Part shown: piece after piece, positions 24,359 through 32,787 of the stretch
How the letters are laid out: every line of letters starts with the position of its first letter
Numbering within the stretch: the stretch's first letter is position 1
DNA from: Winogradskya consettensis
GTDB lineage: Bacteria > Actinomycetota > Actinomycetes > Mycobacteriales > Micromonosporaceae
Length of the DNA stretch: 64,000 nt
Reading direction: 5' to 3'
Assembly (NCBI RefSeq): GCF_018332715.1
Contig: NZ_BOQP01000053.1
Location: 1 to 64,000, forward strand
The notes under the pieces: generated by a model
The model's input: only the letters and a program-made list of their open reading frames with translations
The model's database searches: none
What the model was told of the DNA's origin: nothing
Translations under genes and position numbers: made by a program

Positions 24359-25545
24359 CCGATCCCATCGGCGACGTCCACCGCGCGGAATACGGCCGTG
24401 CGGTGGCCGTCCTGACCCGCTACCTCGGCGACCTCGACCTCGCCGAGGAGGCGGTGCAGGACGCGTTCACCGTGGCAGCCGAGCGCTGGCCGCGCGAGGG
24501 ACTGCCACCGAGCCCGGCCGGCTGGATCATCACCACCGCACGGAACCGGGCCGTCGACCGGCTCCGGCGCGAAGCCGTGCGCGGCGAGAAGGAGGCGGAG
24601 GCCGTGCGGATGCGTGGTGACGAGCCCGTCGGCGACCACGAGGACCTGCTGCGACTGATCTTCACGTGCTGCCATCCGGCGCTGCGGCAGGAGGCGCAGG
24701 TCGCGCTCACCCTGCGGCTGCTCGGCGGGCTGAGCACCCCGGCGATCGCGGCCGCCTTCCTGGTGCCGGAACCGACGATGGCCCAGCGCATCGTCCGGGC
24801 CAAGGCGAAGATCCGGGACGCGGGCATCCCCTATCGCGTACCCGGCGACGACGAGCTCGCACAACGGGTGCAACCGGTCCTGGCCGTCCTCTACCTGATC
24901 TTCAATGAGGGGTACGCGGCCAGCAGCGGCCCGGCCCTGACCCGTGACGATCTGTGCACGGAAGCCATCCGGCTGACCAGGATGCTGGCCGGCCTGATGC
25001 CCGCCGAACCGGAGGTCCAGGGGCTGCTCGCGCTGATGCTGCTGATCGCCGCCCGCCGCCCCGCACGAACCACAGTGGATGGTGCGCTGATTCGGCTCGG
25101 TGACCAGGATCGGTCCAGGTGGGACAGAGCGCTTGTCGAGGAGGGGCAGGCGATCGTGCGCTCCTGCGTGCAACTTTCGCGGCCGGGCCCGTACCAGATC
25201 CAGGCGGCTGTCAATGCGGTCCACAGCATCGCGCCGACCGCCCCGGCCACCGACTGGGCCGCGATTCTGACGCTCTATGACCAGCTCATGGCGGTGACGC
25301 CGACGGCCGTGGTCACCTTGAACCGAGCGGTCGCGCTGGCGGAAGTGCACGGTCCCGCTCCCGCACTGGAAATCGTCGACAGGCTGCCGCTCGACGGCTA
25401 CTACGTGTTCCACACTGTGCGCGCCGAACTGCTCTCCGCGCTCGGCCGGGCCAAGGAGGCGACCGCCGAGTTCGAGCGGGCGGCGGGGGCCACGGGGAAC
25501 GAGGCCGAGCGGGCATATCTGCTGAGGCGGAGCAGACTGGGGTGA
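24355..25545 (+). CDS. ECF42-type RNA polymerase sigma factor with C-terminal extension
   Basis: 396 residues. Region 2 lies in the first 80 residues (AVLTRYLGDLDLAEEAVQDAF, GWIITTARNRAVDRLRRE). Region 4 is at about 120-170 (LTLRLLGGLSTPAIAAAFLVPE, TMAQRIVRAKAKIR). The C-terminal 220-residue extension has helical, TPR-like repeats (NRAVALAEVHGPAPALEIVDRL, RAELLSALGRAKEATAEF). This layout and the adjacent DGPF gene define the ECF42 group, which lacks an anti-sigma factor; the extension is thought to control activity. GTG 24355 overlaps the upstream stop, and its own stop overlaps the lipB start. Confidence 0.92.
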   Translation: MTDPIGDVHRAEYGRAVAVLTRYLGDLDLAEEAVQDAFTVAAERWPREGLPPSPAGWIITTARNRAVDRLRREAVRGEKEAEAVRMRGDEPVGDHEDLLRLIFTCCHPALRQEAQVALTLRLLGGLSTPAIAAAFLVPEPTMAQRIVRAKAKIRDAGIPYRVPGDDELAQRVQPVLAVLYLIFNEGYAASSGPALTRDDLCTEAIRLTRMLAGLMPAEPEVQGLLALMLLIAARRPARTTVDGALIRLGDQDRSRWDRALVEEGQAIVRSCVQLSRPGPYQIQAAVNAVHSIAPTAPATDWAAILTLYDQLMAVTPTAVVTLNRAVALAEVHGPAPALEIVDRLPLDGYYVFHTVRAELLSALGRAKEATAEFERAAGATGNEAERAYLLRRSRLG

Positions 25546-26177
25546 TGCAACGCGTCGACCTCGGGGAAGTGCCTTACGACGATGCCATGCGCCGCATGGC
25601 CGACTGGGTCGCGGAGCGGCGGGCCGGCACGGCACCCGATCGTCTCTTCCTGCTCAGCCATCCCGCAGTCATCACGTACGGCCACACGACGCCCGTCACC
25701 GACCTGCCCGGATCGCTGTCGGACATCCCGGCCGTGCTCGCTGACCGCGGCGGCCACGCGACCTATCACGGTCCCGGGCAGCTGATCGGCTATCTGGTGC
25801 TTGACCTGCACGAACGCGGCCCCGGCGACATCGTCCGGTGGCTGGAGAACGGCCTGATCGCCGCACTCGCCGATCTTGGCTTCACGGCGGTGCGCCGCGA
25901 CACGCCGAAGGGATCACCCAGCCTGGTCGGCGTGTGGACGCCGGACGGCCGCAAGCTCGTCTCGATCGGCATGCGCATCCGCGGCGGCGTCACCAGCCAC
26001 GGTTTCGCCCTCAACATCGACCCGGACCTGTCGGTTTTCGACACCTTCGTCGCCTGCAGCCTCGACGATGTCGCGATGACCTCGCTGCGGCAACTCTCGG
26101 CCCAGCAGGGTATTCCACTGCCACCAGAGGCCGAAATCCTCGACGCTATCGCCCTCCACCTGGGAAAACAGCCGTAA
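25542..26177 (+). CDS. lipB: Octanoyl-[acyl-carrier-protein]:protein N-octanoyltransferase LipB
   Basis: 211 residues. LipB moves octanoyl groups from ACP to lipoyl domains. The family signatures are present: DRGGHATYHGPGQLIGYLVLDL, the Lys in KLVSIGMRIRGGVTSHGF, and the catalytic Cys in FDTFVACSLDDVAM. The start GTG 25542 (or ATG 25545) overlaps the stop of the ECF42 gene, placing lipB in the same transcript. lipA, the usual partner, is not next to it, so the link to the sigma factor is probably one of transcription only. Confidence 0.93.
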   Translation: MMQRVDLGEVPYDDAMRRMADWVAERRAGTAPDRLFLLSHPAVITYGHTTPVTDLPGSLSDIPAVLADRGGHATYHGPGQLIGYLVLDLHERGPGDIVRWLENGLIAALADLGFTAVRRDTPKGSPSLVGVWTPDGRKLVSIGMRIRGGVTSHGFALNIDPDLSVFDTFVACSLDDVAMTSLRQLSAQQGIPLPPEAEILDAIALHLGKQP

Positions 26178-26329
26178 ATTCAGCGCGGCCACGGTCAAGA
26201 ACGTCGTTTCGTACGCCTCCGTCAGCAGCCCGCCGTCGTCATCGCGAAGACGAGCGCGGCCACGTGTCTCTCATGATGGGTTCAGGATGCTCGGCCCCCA
26301 TCCGCCCGTCATCCGCAATACTCAGCGTT

Positions 26330-27421
26330 ATGCCGCTGTCACTTCTTGACGATCTCCGGGCGCTCGCGCCGACGATCCGCAAACTCGCGCCCCAGATCGA
26401 GCAGGACCGCGAGATCCCGGCATCGCTCATCGACCAGCTCGCGGCGCTGGGCGTCTTCCGGCTGGCCGCCCCGGCGGACTGCGGCGGCCTCGAAGCGGAC
26501 CCGGTCATCCTGATCCGCGTCTTCGAAGAGCTGGGCCGCGCCGACGGCTCCACCGGCTGGACCGCGATGATCGCCGCCGCCACCGGAATGGCCCTCGGGC
26601 ACCTTCCGCCCGCCACCGCCCGGTCCATGCTGGAGGATCCGCACTTCCTGATCGCCGGGGTCGCCGCCCCGACCGGCCGCGCCACCCCCGTCGAAGGGGG
26701 CCACCACGTCACCGGCCGCTGGGCGTTCGCCAGCGCCGGCCGTCACGCGACCTGGCTCATCGGCGGCGCCCTCACCCCGGCGGGCCCGAGGCTGTTCGTC
26801 ATGGAGCCGTCGTCGCTCACCTTCCACGACACCTGGCATGTCTCCGGCCTGCGCGGCACCGGCAGCAACGACTTCGCGGCCGACGACGTGTTCGTTCCCG
26901 ACGACCGCACCTTCTCCCTGGCCGAACCCCCGACCCAATCAGGCGCCCTGTACGCCTTCCCAGCCCTGTCGCTACTCGCGCTCGGCATCGGCGCGGTGTC
27001 CCTCGGCATCGCCCGCGCGGCGATCGAGGACTTCACCGAACTCGCGAAGTCCAAAATCAACCCGCTCACCGGCAAGCCTCTCGCGTCCCGGCCCACCGCT
27101 CAGACCGCCGTCGCGCAGGCCATGGCGTTACATGGCGCCGGGTTCGCGTACCTATCGGAAGCCGTCGCGGCAGCCGGCCCGGACACAGCCAGCCGAGCCC
27201 TCCTCCGCCTGGCCATCACCACCGCCACTACCAACGCCGCCCAAGCGGTCAACCTGGTCTACAAGGCCGCCGGCGGCAACGCCGTCTACGACACCAGCCC
27301 CCTGCAACGCCACTTTCGCGACATCCACGTCGCCACCCAGCACGCCATGGTCTCCCCCGAGGTCACCGAGACGGTCGGCGCGATGTTGTTGGGCGAGGAA
27401 GTGAGCAGCGTCCGGATCTAG
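26330..27421 (+). CDS. Acyl-CoA dehydrogenase-like flavin monooxygenase
   Basis: 363 residues with the all-helical N-terminal domain, beta middle domain and four-helix C-terminal domain of the acyl-CoA dehydrogenase fold (ELGRADGSTGWTAMIAAAT, GRWAFASAGRHATW, DTWHVSGLRGTGSNDF, YKAAGGNAVYDTSPLQRHFR). The GTGSNDF and late RHFRDIH patterns are those of the group D flavin-dependent hydroxylases (HsaA/HpaB-like oxygenase components) rather than true beta-oxidation enzymes; the usual catalytic Glu region differs. The flavin reductase partner is not adjacent. ATG 26330 has no ribosome binding site. An intergenic of 150 bp separates it from lipB. Confidence 0.85.
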   Translation: MPLSLLDDLRALAPTIRKLAPQIEQDREIPASLIDQLAALGVFRLAAPADCGGLEADPVILIRVFEELGRADGSTGWTAMIAAATGMALGHLPPATARSMLEDPHFLIAGVAAPTGRATPVEGGHHVTGRWAFASAGRHATWLIGGALTPAGPRLFVMEPSSLTFHDTWHVSGLRGTGSNDFAADDVFVPDDRTFSLAEPPTQSGALYAFPALSLLALGIGAVSLGIARAAIEDFTELAKSKINPLTGKPLASRPTAQTAVAQAMALHGAGFAYLSEAVAAAGPDTASRALLRLAITTATTNAAQAVNLVYKAAGGNAVYDTSPLQRHFRDIHVATQHAMVSPEVTETVGAMLLGEEVSSVRI

Positions 27422-27486
27422 ATCCTGTCCGCCAGGGATCGGTGTAGAGGCAATCAAGCCTCCGTCCACCGAGAGGTCCCGCTGCC

Positions 27487-28230
27487 ATGTCCCAGCCGCC
27501 GTTCCCGCCGTCCTACGCGCCAGTTCCGCCCATCGCACGGCAACCGCTCTCCCTCTGGGCGCTCAGCATCGGCGTCGCCGCACTCGTGCTCTCCTGGGTG
27601 CCACTCCTGGGCCTGCTCCTCGGCGTGGCAGCGATCGCGATCGGAGCCATCGCGCTGGCCAAGGTGGCGAGCAGGACCAGGGCCGCCATCGGCCTCACGC
27701 TCGGCGTAGTGGCCTTCATCATCAACATCATCGTGCTCGTCGCACTGGGCTCCGCCGTCTCAACGACCGTGAACGCGACAGCCGTCGTCCCCGCAAGCAC
27801 GGTCGCGACCACCGGCCCGAGCATCCAGCCCGTCATCGAAGCCACCACCCAGCCGACGGTGACGGCCACCGCTCCCCCCACGGCCGTGCCCACCACTGCG
27901 AAGCCGGCTACCGCCAAGGTGCTTTCGGCGGAGGAGGAGAACGCCGTGCGGGCGGCCAAGAGCTATCTCGAATTCACCGCCTTCTCACGTAAGGGGCTGA
28001 TCCAGCAGCTGTCCTCGGACGCCGGCGACGGTTACTCGCGGAAGGCAGCGACGTACGCGGTCGACTCCCTGCACATCGACTTCAATGAGCAGGCCGCCAA
28101 GTCCGCAAAGAGCTACCTCGAATTCACGTCGTTCTCCAGGAAGGGGCTGATCCAGCAGCTGGAATCGGACGCCGGTGATGGCTACACCCACTCCCAGGCG
28201 GTCTACGGAGTGAACAAAGCCGGCCTCTGA
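27487..28230 (+). CDS. Membrane protein with two Ltp-type (PF07553-like) repeats
   Basis: 247 residues. A Pro-rich N-terminus and two membrane helices (about 22-55 and 65-90) resemble DUF4190 proteins. A Thr/Pro/Ala linker (about 95-145) leads to two tandem repeats of about 45 residues beginning AAKSYLEFTAFSRKGLIQQL and SAKSYLEFTSFSRKGLIQQL. This is the host cell surface-exposed lipoprotein repeat. In Streptococcus phage TP-J34, Ltp with such repeats blocks DNA injection by superinfecting phage. There is no lipobox here; the helices replace the lipid anchor. Whether this copy works against phage is unknown. The stop lies 1 bp from the opposing AraC gene. Confidence 0.85.
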   Translation: MSQPPFPPSYAPVPPIARQPLSLWALSIGVAALVLSWVPLLGLLLGVAAIAIGAIALAKVASRTRAAIGLTLGVVAFIINIIVLVALGSAVSTTVNATAVVPASTVATTGPSIQPVIEATTQPTVTATAPPTAVPTTAKPATAKVLSAEEENAVRAAKSYLEFTAFSRKGLIQQLSSDAGDGYSRKAATYAVDSLHIDFNEQAAKSAKSYLEFTSFSRKGLIQQLESDAGDGYTHSQAVYGVNKAGL

Positions 28231-28231
28231 C

Positions 28232-29134
28232 TCAGAGCGAGCGGGTGAGGCGGTAGCGGGCCGGCGACTTGCCTCGGGAGCGGGCGAATGCCCTGACGAA
28301 CGCGGGTGCTGAGCCGTAGCCCACTGCTGCGGCGATGGTTTCGATGGAGTCGTGGGTTTTGCGGAGGCGGTTGGCGGCCAGGTCCATGCGCCATTGGGTG
28401 AGGTAGGCGCCGGGGCTCTGGCCCATGGCGGCCGGGAAGCGCCGGGACAGCGTGGCCCGGGATACCGCGATGGCTTCGGCGAGGGCTGCGGTTGTCCACG
28501 GGCGGGCCGGGTCCGCGTGGAGGTGTTCGAGGGCCTGCTGGACGATCGGGTCCTCGAAGGCGCCCAGCCAGGTGCCGCGCAGTTCGGGCGGGCGGGTCGG
28601 GATCCAGGCGCGCAGCAGTTGGATCAGCATGACGTCGACGAGGCTGTTGAGCAGGGCCGTCGTGGCGAATTGTGGGTGTGTGAGCTCGCGGCCGATCATG
28701 CGTACGGTGTCGTCGAGACCTGCTGCTGCCGAGCCGGCGCGCATGAGCAGGAAGTCGGGCAGGGTGCCGAGGATCTGGGTACGCGCTTCGTGGTCACAGT
28801 CGTAGTGAACGGTGACGATCCTGGTGCGTACGGGCGGCGTGCCGACCTGGATCACGCCGCTCGCGGGCATCTGTGCGCACGGCGTCGCTGTGGGGCCGGG
28901 TGCGTCGCTCAGCCGGTGGGGGACGACCGCCGGGATCAGCGCGATGTCGCCGGTGACCAGTTCGAGCGGGTCGCGGCCGGGCAGGGACAGCCACGCACTG
29001 CCGCCGGTGACCGCGTGCAATGCCGCCCCGGGGTAGTCGTCGAGGGCCAGGCTCCACCCGGCGCCGGCCTCGATGCGGGCGCCGACGGTGCTGCTGACCC
29101 CGGACACCTCGAGCACGTCGGTCACCAGATCCAT
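28232..29134 (-). CDS. AraC-family regulator with N-terminal cupin domain
   Basis: 300 residues. An AraC-type cupin_6 sensor domain fills about 1-175 (RIEAGAGWSLALDDYPGAALH, VTGDIALIPAVVPHRL). The C-terminal double helix-turn-helix has WTTAALAEAIAVSRATLSRRF and SIETIAAAVGYGSAPAFVRAF. ATG 29134 has TAGGAT (29141-29146) 6 nt upstream and no ribosome binding site, so the mRNA should be leaderless. It is divergent from the MDR gene at 29230, its probable target, with only 95 bp between the starts. Confidence 0.92.
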   Translation of the reverse strand: MDLVTDVLEVSGVSSTVGARIEAGAGWSLALDDYPGAALHAVTGGSAWLSLPGRDPLELVTGDIALIPAVVPHRLSDAPGPTATPCAQMPASGVIQVGTPPVRTRIVTVHYDCDHEARTQILGTLPDFLLMRAGSAAAGLDDTVRMIGRELTHPQFATTALLNSLVDVMLIQLLRAWIPTRPPELRGTWLGAFEDPIVQQALEHLHADPARPWTTAALAEAIAVSRATLSRRFPAAMGQSPGAYLTQWRMDLAANRLRKTHDSIETIAAAVGYGSAPAFVRAFARSRGKSPARYRLTRSL

Positions 29135-29229
29135 GCCGCGATCCTATCCCCGCCCGTGAGGCATAGGATCAATTTGTTGACGCATATGAGTATCGACTGT
29201 CGCACTACATGCTTCGTACGGTGATAATC

Positions 29230-30183
29230 ATGAAAGCACTCGCCGCCACTGGCTACGGACAACCCGAACAGCTCACGATCGCCGATCTCCCAGTGCCCGA
29301 GCCCGGCCCGGGGCAGATCCGGGTGAGGATCGCCGCGGCGCCGATCAACCCGACCGACATCCGAGCCGTCGCAGGATTGTTCCCGGTTCCCTTGGAATTC
29401 CCGTACGTGCTGGGGACCGAGTTCGCCGGAACTGTCACCGCGTTGGGTGCGGGCGTTACGGCGTACCAAAAGGGTGATGAAGTGTTTGGTCAGGCTCTGC
29501 CCTATGCACTGCGGGCGGCCGTCGGTGACGCGCCGAACCCGTCGCTGAGCACCGGAACCCTGGCCGAGTACGCCGTCTTCGAAGCCGCCACCCCGAAGAT
29601 CACCCACCGCCCGGCGAACGTGCTCGCCGACGTCGCCGCCGTCCTGCCGATCTCCGGCGGAACCGCCCTCGCGCTGATGAACGTCGCCAAGGTGCAGCCC
29701 GGCGAGTCGGTCCTGGTGATCGGCGCCACCGGCGGCGTGGGCGCCACGGTGATCCCGCTGCTGGCCGACACCGGCGCGACGGTCATCGCCACCGCTCGTA
29801 CGGCTGAGGGAACTGACTTTCTGCTCAAGGCCGGCGCGGATCGAGTCGTCGGCTACGACGCGTACCCCTCGGGTGTCGATGTTGTGCTCAACCTGGTGCT
29901 CTTCGCGGACGGCCTGCCCACCGCCGCCCGGGCCCTGCGACCCGGAGGCCGCCTGGTCTCGATCGTCTGGCCCGCGCCGGAGCTTTCCCAGACCGGCCGG
30001 GACGACATCGACCTGCACTTCATCTTCGACATGGACGGCACCCAAGGACTCCTCGAAGCCGCCGCTGCCGGGACACTGACCGTGCCGATCGCCCGCCGCT
30101 ACACCATCGACGAGGCCACCGAAGCCGCGATCCACTATGCACGTCAGAGCCCGCTGGGCAAGATCGTCGTCACGTTCCCGTAG
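29230..30183 (+). CDS. Zinc-independent MDR oxidoreductase (quinone oxidoreductase type)
   Basis: 317 residues. MKALAATGYGQPEQLTIADL and AAPINPTDIRAVAGLFPVPL with YVLGTEFAGTVTALGAGV form the GroES-like half; SVLVIGATGGVGATVIPLLA is the NADP(H) loop. No structural zinc cysteines. The start was set at ATG 29230 because TACGGT (29217-29222) lies 7 nt upstream with TCGACT 18 nt before that, a plausible leaderless promoter. Divergent AraC-family regulator next door suggests inducible control by a reactive carbonyl or quinone. Confidence 0.9.
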   Translation: MKALAATGYGQPEQLTIADLPVPEPGPGQIRVRIAAAPINPTDIRAVAGLFPVPLEFPYVLGTEFAGTVTALGAGVTAYQKGDEVFGQALPYALRAAVGDAPNPSLSTGTLAEYAVFEAATPKITHRPANVLADVAAVLPISGGTALALMNVAKVQPGESVLVIGATGGVGATVIPLLADTGATVIATARTAEGTDFLLKAGADRVVGYDAYPSGVDVVLNLVLFADGLPTAARALRPGGRLVSIVWPAPELSQTGRDDIDLHFIFDMDGTQGLLEAAAAGTLTVPIARRYTIDEATEAAIHYARQSPLGKIVVTFP

Positions 30184-30184
30184 C

Positions 30185-30517
30185 TCACCAGTCCAGTTGA
30201 TCCAGCGACGGAACGAACCCCGACCAGACGTAGATCACCTCGCCGGGCGTACCCCAGGGGCCAGGATTGACCTGGTAGTCGCATTTGAACTGCTGCAAAA
30301 CGAGATGCTCGTCGACGTAGTAAGCGCCCTTGACCGTAGCCGTGTAGCGGTCGGTATCAGGGTCGAGCTCCGTCGCTTCCCGCATCGGGTGGATCTTGCG
30401 GGTTTCCCTCCACGCATCGTAGGCCCGCTGCACCTGGACGCCGTCGTCGTCGCCGCCTGGGCACCCGACCACCTCCGGGAATCCTTTCAGCTCCCACAGT
30501 TCGTCCGAGCTGCTCAT
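30185..30517 (-). CDS. Hypothetical protein downstream of the Panacea gene (candidate toxin partner)
   Basis: 110 residues, acidic, with no recognised domain (start MSSSDELWELKGFPEVVG, core YTATVKGAYYVDEHLVLQQF, end VWSGFVPSLDQLDW). Aromatic residues and alternating strands suggest a small beta fold. ATG 30517 has GGGAGG about 5 nt upstream. It lies 33 bp after the Panacea-domain gene on the same strand, so both share a transcript. Panacea proteins act as antitoxins for many unrelated small toxins, so this neighbour is a candidate toxin. That is inference from position only. Confidence 0.7.
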   Translation of the reverse strand: MSSSDELWELKGFPEVVGCPGGDDDGVQVQRAYDAWRETRKIHPMREATELDPDTDRYTATVKGAYYVDEHLVLQQFKCDYQVNPGPWGTPGEVIYVWSGFVPSLDQLDW

Positions 30518-30550
30518 CAAGCCTCCCTGGCGCGGTGTGGCGCATGCGGC

Positions 30551-31003
30551 CTAGCCGGCTCGACCGGCTCCCCACGCTGCGATCTGGGTCCTGGTCGGTC
30601 GCCCGTCGTCGGGGTCGTCGATCTCCTCGGCGCGGGTGAACCAGTCGGTCAACCAAGCCCACTCGATACGCGGGCTCGAGGACGACTTCCTCGCGAGCTG
30701 CCACGGCTGCGATGCCCGGATGAGGGTGCGCAGGTCAGTCGGCGAGAGATCGGCGTATCGCATGAGGACGGTGTTGATTGTGTTCAGCGCTCCGCTACCC
30801 GGTGGCTCGACAGCATCGGGTAGCGGTAGATCGTCGAGGTCGACACCATCGTCTGTGGCGTAGAGGGCTTCGGCGAACAGAGCACCGCCGCCGCGGGCCA
30901 GGTAATGGCCCTGGGCGAAGAACAACAGCAGGTTCCGCTTCGTGACGGACAGGCCGGGCCGGTTGACGTCTATGGCTTTGACGACGGAGGCAACGCTGGT
31001 CAT
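30551..31003 (-). CDS. Panacea (SocA-like, DUF4065) domain protein
   Basis: 150 residues. VNRPGLSVTKRNLLLFFAQG followed by HYLARGGGALFAEALYATDD is the Panacea/SocA domain signature (TKLNKLLYFAHGWYLA...FPEPFEAW in relatives). The domain neutralises diverse toxins in PanAT systems and acts as the SocA adaptor in Caulobacter. The start is ATG 31003 with TACCTT (31010-31015) 6 nt upstream and no ribosome binding site, hence probably leaderless. The C-terminal half carries an Arg/Trp-rich helix pair (IEWAWLTDWFTRAEEIDD). First gene of a two-gene unit. Confidence 0.8.
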   Translation of the reverse strand: MTSVASVVKAIDVNRPGLSVTKRNLLLFFAQGHYLARGGGALFAEALYATDDGVDLDDLPLPDAVEPPGSGALNTINTVLMRYADLSPTDLRTLIRASQPWQLARKSSSSPRIEWAWLTDWFTRAEEIDDPDDGRPTRTQIAAWGAGRAG

Positions 31004-31284
31004 CGACGCAAGGTAGCGACCTGCCGCGCTGGAAGAAATCCCCTGTGTCAGCGACCAGGGCGAGGTAGGCACATCGGATACCGCTGCAACGGCGGCGGCC
31101 ACTCGCACCTCCCGGCGGGGGTTCCCGTGAACTTGCCCGATCACAATAAGTGTCGATGCAACTACAATTTTTTGATGTCGGATCACAGACTGGTAGCGAG
31201 AGGTCGACATCGCAGCATCCGCTCAACCGCATGAACCCACAGACCTCGCGGCACACTAGCTCGCCATCAAGAGAAGGAGTGCCG

Positions 31285-31737
31285 ATGGCTGGTGGTCAAG
31301 AGCTCTCCCGGATCGCCCAAGCGGTGGATCTGCACCACAACCGGGGCGAGCCCGAGGCTGCTCGCCTTCTGTTCGCGCAGATCTGGGACGAGATCGGCGG
31401 GGAGCGGGGAGACCCGCTGCACGTCAGCGTTCTCGCGCATGCCATGGCCGATGTGCAGGACAACCCCCAGCAGGAGCTGCTCTGGGATCTGCGCGCGCTG
31501 GCGGCGGCCGATCGGCTGACCGACGCCCGGTTGTCGGAGGCGGGAGTGGCGATGTCGGTGGCCGCGCTGTATCCGTCGCTGCATCTCACCCTGTGTGCGT
31601 GCTACCGCAAGCTCGGCGATCCCGGCCGCGCGCGGGAGCATCTCGAGCTGGCGCGGGCCGGGATCGGCGAGCTGGGCGATGACGATTACGGGCGATTGAT
31701 CAAGGAGGGGCTACGCCAAGAGGAGGATTTTGCCTAG
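31285..31737 (+). CDS. TPR-like helical protein
   Basis: 150 residues of paired amphipathic helices (AQAVDLHHNRGEPEAARLLF, LHLTLCACYRKLGDPGRARE, HLELARAGIGEL) in the manner of tetratricopeptide repeats. AAGGAG at 31274-31279 sets ATG 31285. Function unknown; such proteins are usually adaptors. The last 70 bp of the gene are part of a 95-bp direct repeat whose second copy lies at 32788-32882. The gene's 3' end would once have overlapped the quinone oxidoreductase gene, as it still does in the second copy. Confidence 0.8.
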   Translation: MAGGQELSRIAQAVDLHHNRGEPEAARLLFAQIWDEIGGERGDPLHVSVLAHAMADVQDNPQQELLWDLRALAAADRLTDARLSEAGVAMSVAALYPSLHLTLCACYRKLGDPGRAREHLELARAGIGELGDDDYGRLIKEGLRQEEDFA

Positions 31738-31763
31738 GTGGTCGCTGGTTTCGAGGAGGCGGT
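31669..31763. repeat. Direct repeat copy A (95 bp)
   Basis: Pairs with 32788-32882 at an offset of 1119 bp with four mismatches. It contains the 3' end of the intact TPR-like gene and, on the minus strand, the last codons of a quinone oxidoreductase (NRLLETSDHLGKILLLA, stop TAG) that has no upstream body here. Confidence 0.9.
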
Positions 31764-31998
31764 TGGGCTTCATGCGGCGTAGGACTCGAGAGGACGCGCC
31801 GCTGGTCGGCGAGGAAGTGAGCAACACCCCGTATCTGGCTGACGTAAGGGCTCATCAGCCCACTGCTGGCTACTTGACGCGCACGCCTGGCTTTTGGTGC
31901 CGGTCCGGCCGTGGGACATGACGAGTTGATCTCATCGCGGCTGGTGTCGTAGACCGGGTCCGGCCGCACTCCCAAACCACTCGCCCGGTCCGTGGAGC
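31764..31998. other. Intergenic segment within the repeat-flanked insert
   Basis: No supported gene. A minus-strand frame contains ASSGLMSPYVSQIRG, faintly like the recognition helix of an XRE regulator, but it has no start, no full domain and no ribosome binding site. Confidence 0.5.
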
Positions 31999-32004
31999 AT
32001 GCCC

Positions 32005-32643
32005 ATGAGCTACCAGCAACCTCCCCCGCCCTACACGGCACCTCAGCCTGGCTACTACCAGACGGTGTCACACAGGAAGCCTCGAAGGACGAGGCTAATC
32101 GCCGGCATCGTCGGCGGGTTTGTGCTGCTGTGCTGTGGTGGCGTCGCGGTGGCCGTCTTCAATACGGGCCGCGGTCCGTCGGACGAGCAGCAGTCGCAGA
32201 TGCCGGCGAAGCAAAACGGCACGAAAATGACACTCCCGACGACGACAGCACCGACGGCCGCACCGGAGCCCGTGACAGCGAGGAAACCCCCGGTGAAGAC
32301 GTCGTACAAGAAGCTGACGGCCCGGCAATGGCTGAAGATCGCGAAGGATCCAGACGCGCACAGCGGTGAGACGGTGGTCGTATACGGGTCGGTGACTCAG
32401 TTCGACTCGGCGACAGGAAGCAGCGTTTTCCGCGCCGATGTTGGCGCCAGCAATCAGGAATGGTCGTTCGACTACCCGACGAACACCATGCTGGTGGGCG
32501 ATGAGGGTCAACTGTCAGACCTGGTTCAGGACGACGAGTTCAGAGCGAAGGTGATCGTGGCCGGCTCGTACTCGTATGAGACGCAGATCGGTGGCGAGAC
32601 CACCGTGCCGCAACTCTATGTGAGTTCGATCAAGCTGCTCTAG
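32005..32643 (+). CDS. Single-pass membrane protein with extracytoplasmic OB-fold-like domain
   Basis: 212 residues. A Pro/Tyr/Gln-rich cytoplasmic tail (1-28), one membrane helix (about 30-52, LIAGIVGGFVLLCCGGVAVAV), a Thr/Pro linker, and a C-terminal domain (about 95-212) starting YKKLTARQWLKIAKDPDAHS and running through ETVVVYGSVTQFDSATGSS. The strand pattern resembles OB-fold-like domains of secreted actinobacterial proteins of unknown function. GGAG at 31994-31997 favours ATG 32005 over ATG 31999. It is the only gene between the two 95-bp repeats, so it may be cargo of the insertion event. Confidence 0.75.
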   Translation: MSYQQPPPPYTAPQPGYYQTVSHRKPRRTRLIAGIVGGFVLLCCGGVAVAVFNTGRGPSDEQQSQMPAKQNGTKMTLPTTTAPTAAPEPVTARKPPVKTSYKKLTARQWLKIAKDPDAHSGETVVVYGSVTQFDSATGSSVFRADVGASNQEWSFDYPTNTMLVGDEGQLSDLVQDDEFRAKVIVAGSYSYETQIGGETTVPQLYVSSIKLL

Positions 32644-32787
32644 AGCTACCAGCCTCAGGGCGTGGCGCGATCACCCCAATCCGGAGGGTGTTCGGACGGA
32701 AGGGCCCCGGTCCATCAAGATCGGGGCCGCTCGTGTATGTACTCCTCCAAATGCGCTGAACCTCATCTGAGGCTCACGTAACGGCGG

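Noticed and set aside
31700..32071. 123-codon minus frame in the repeat-flanked insert
   Set aside because: No ribosome binding site, no domain beyond a faint helix-turn-helix-like word; crosses the start of the membrane-protein gene.
32703..32728. GGCCCCG/CGGGGCC hairpin after the insert gene, considered as a clear terminator
   Set aside because: The stem is short (7 bp) and there is no T-run; it could be one but the evidence is weak.
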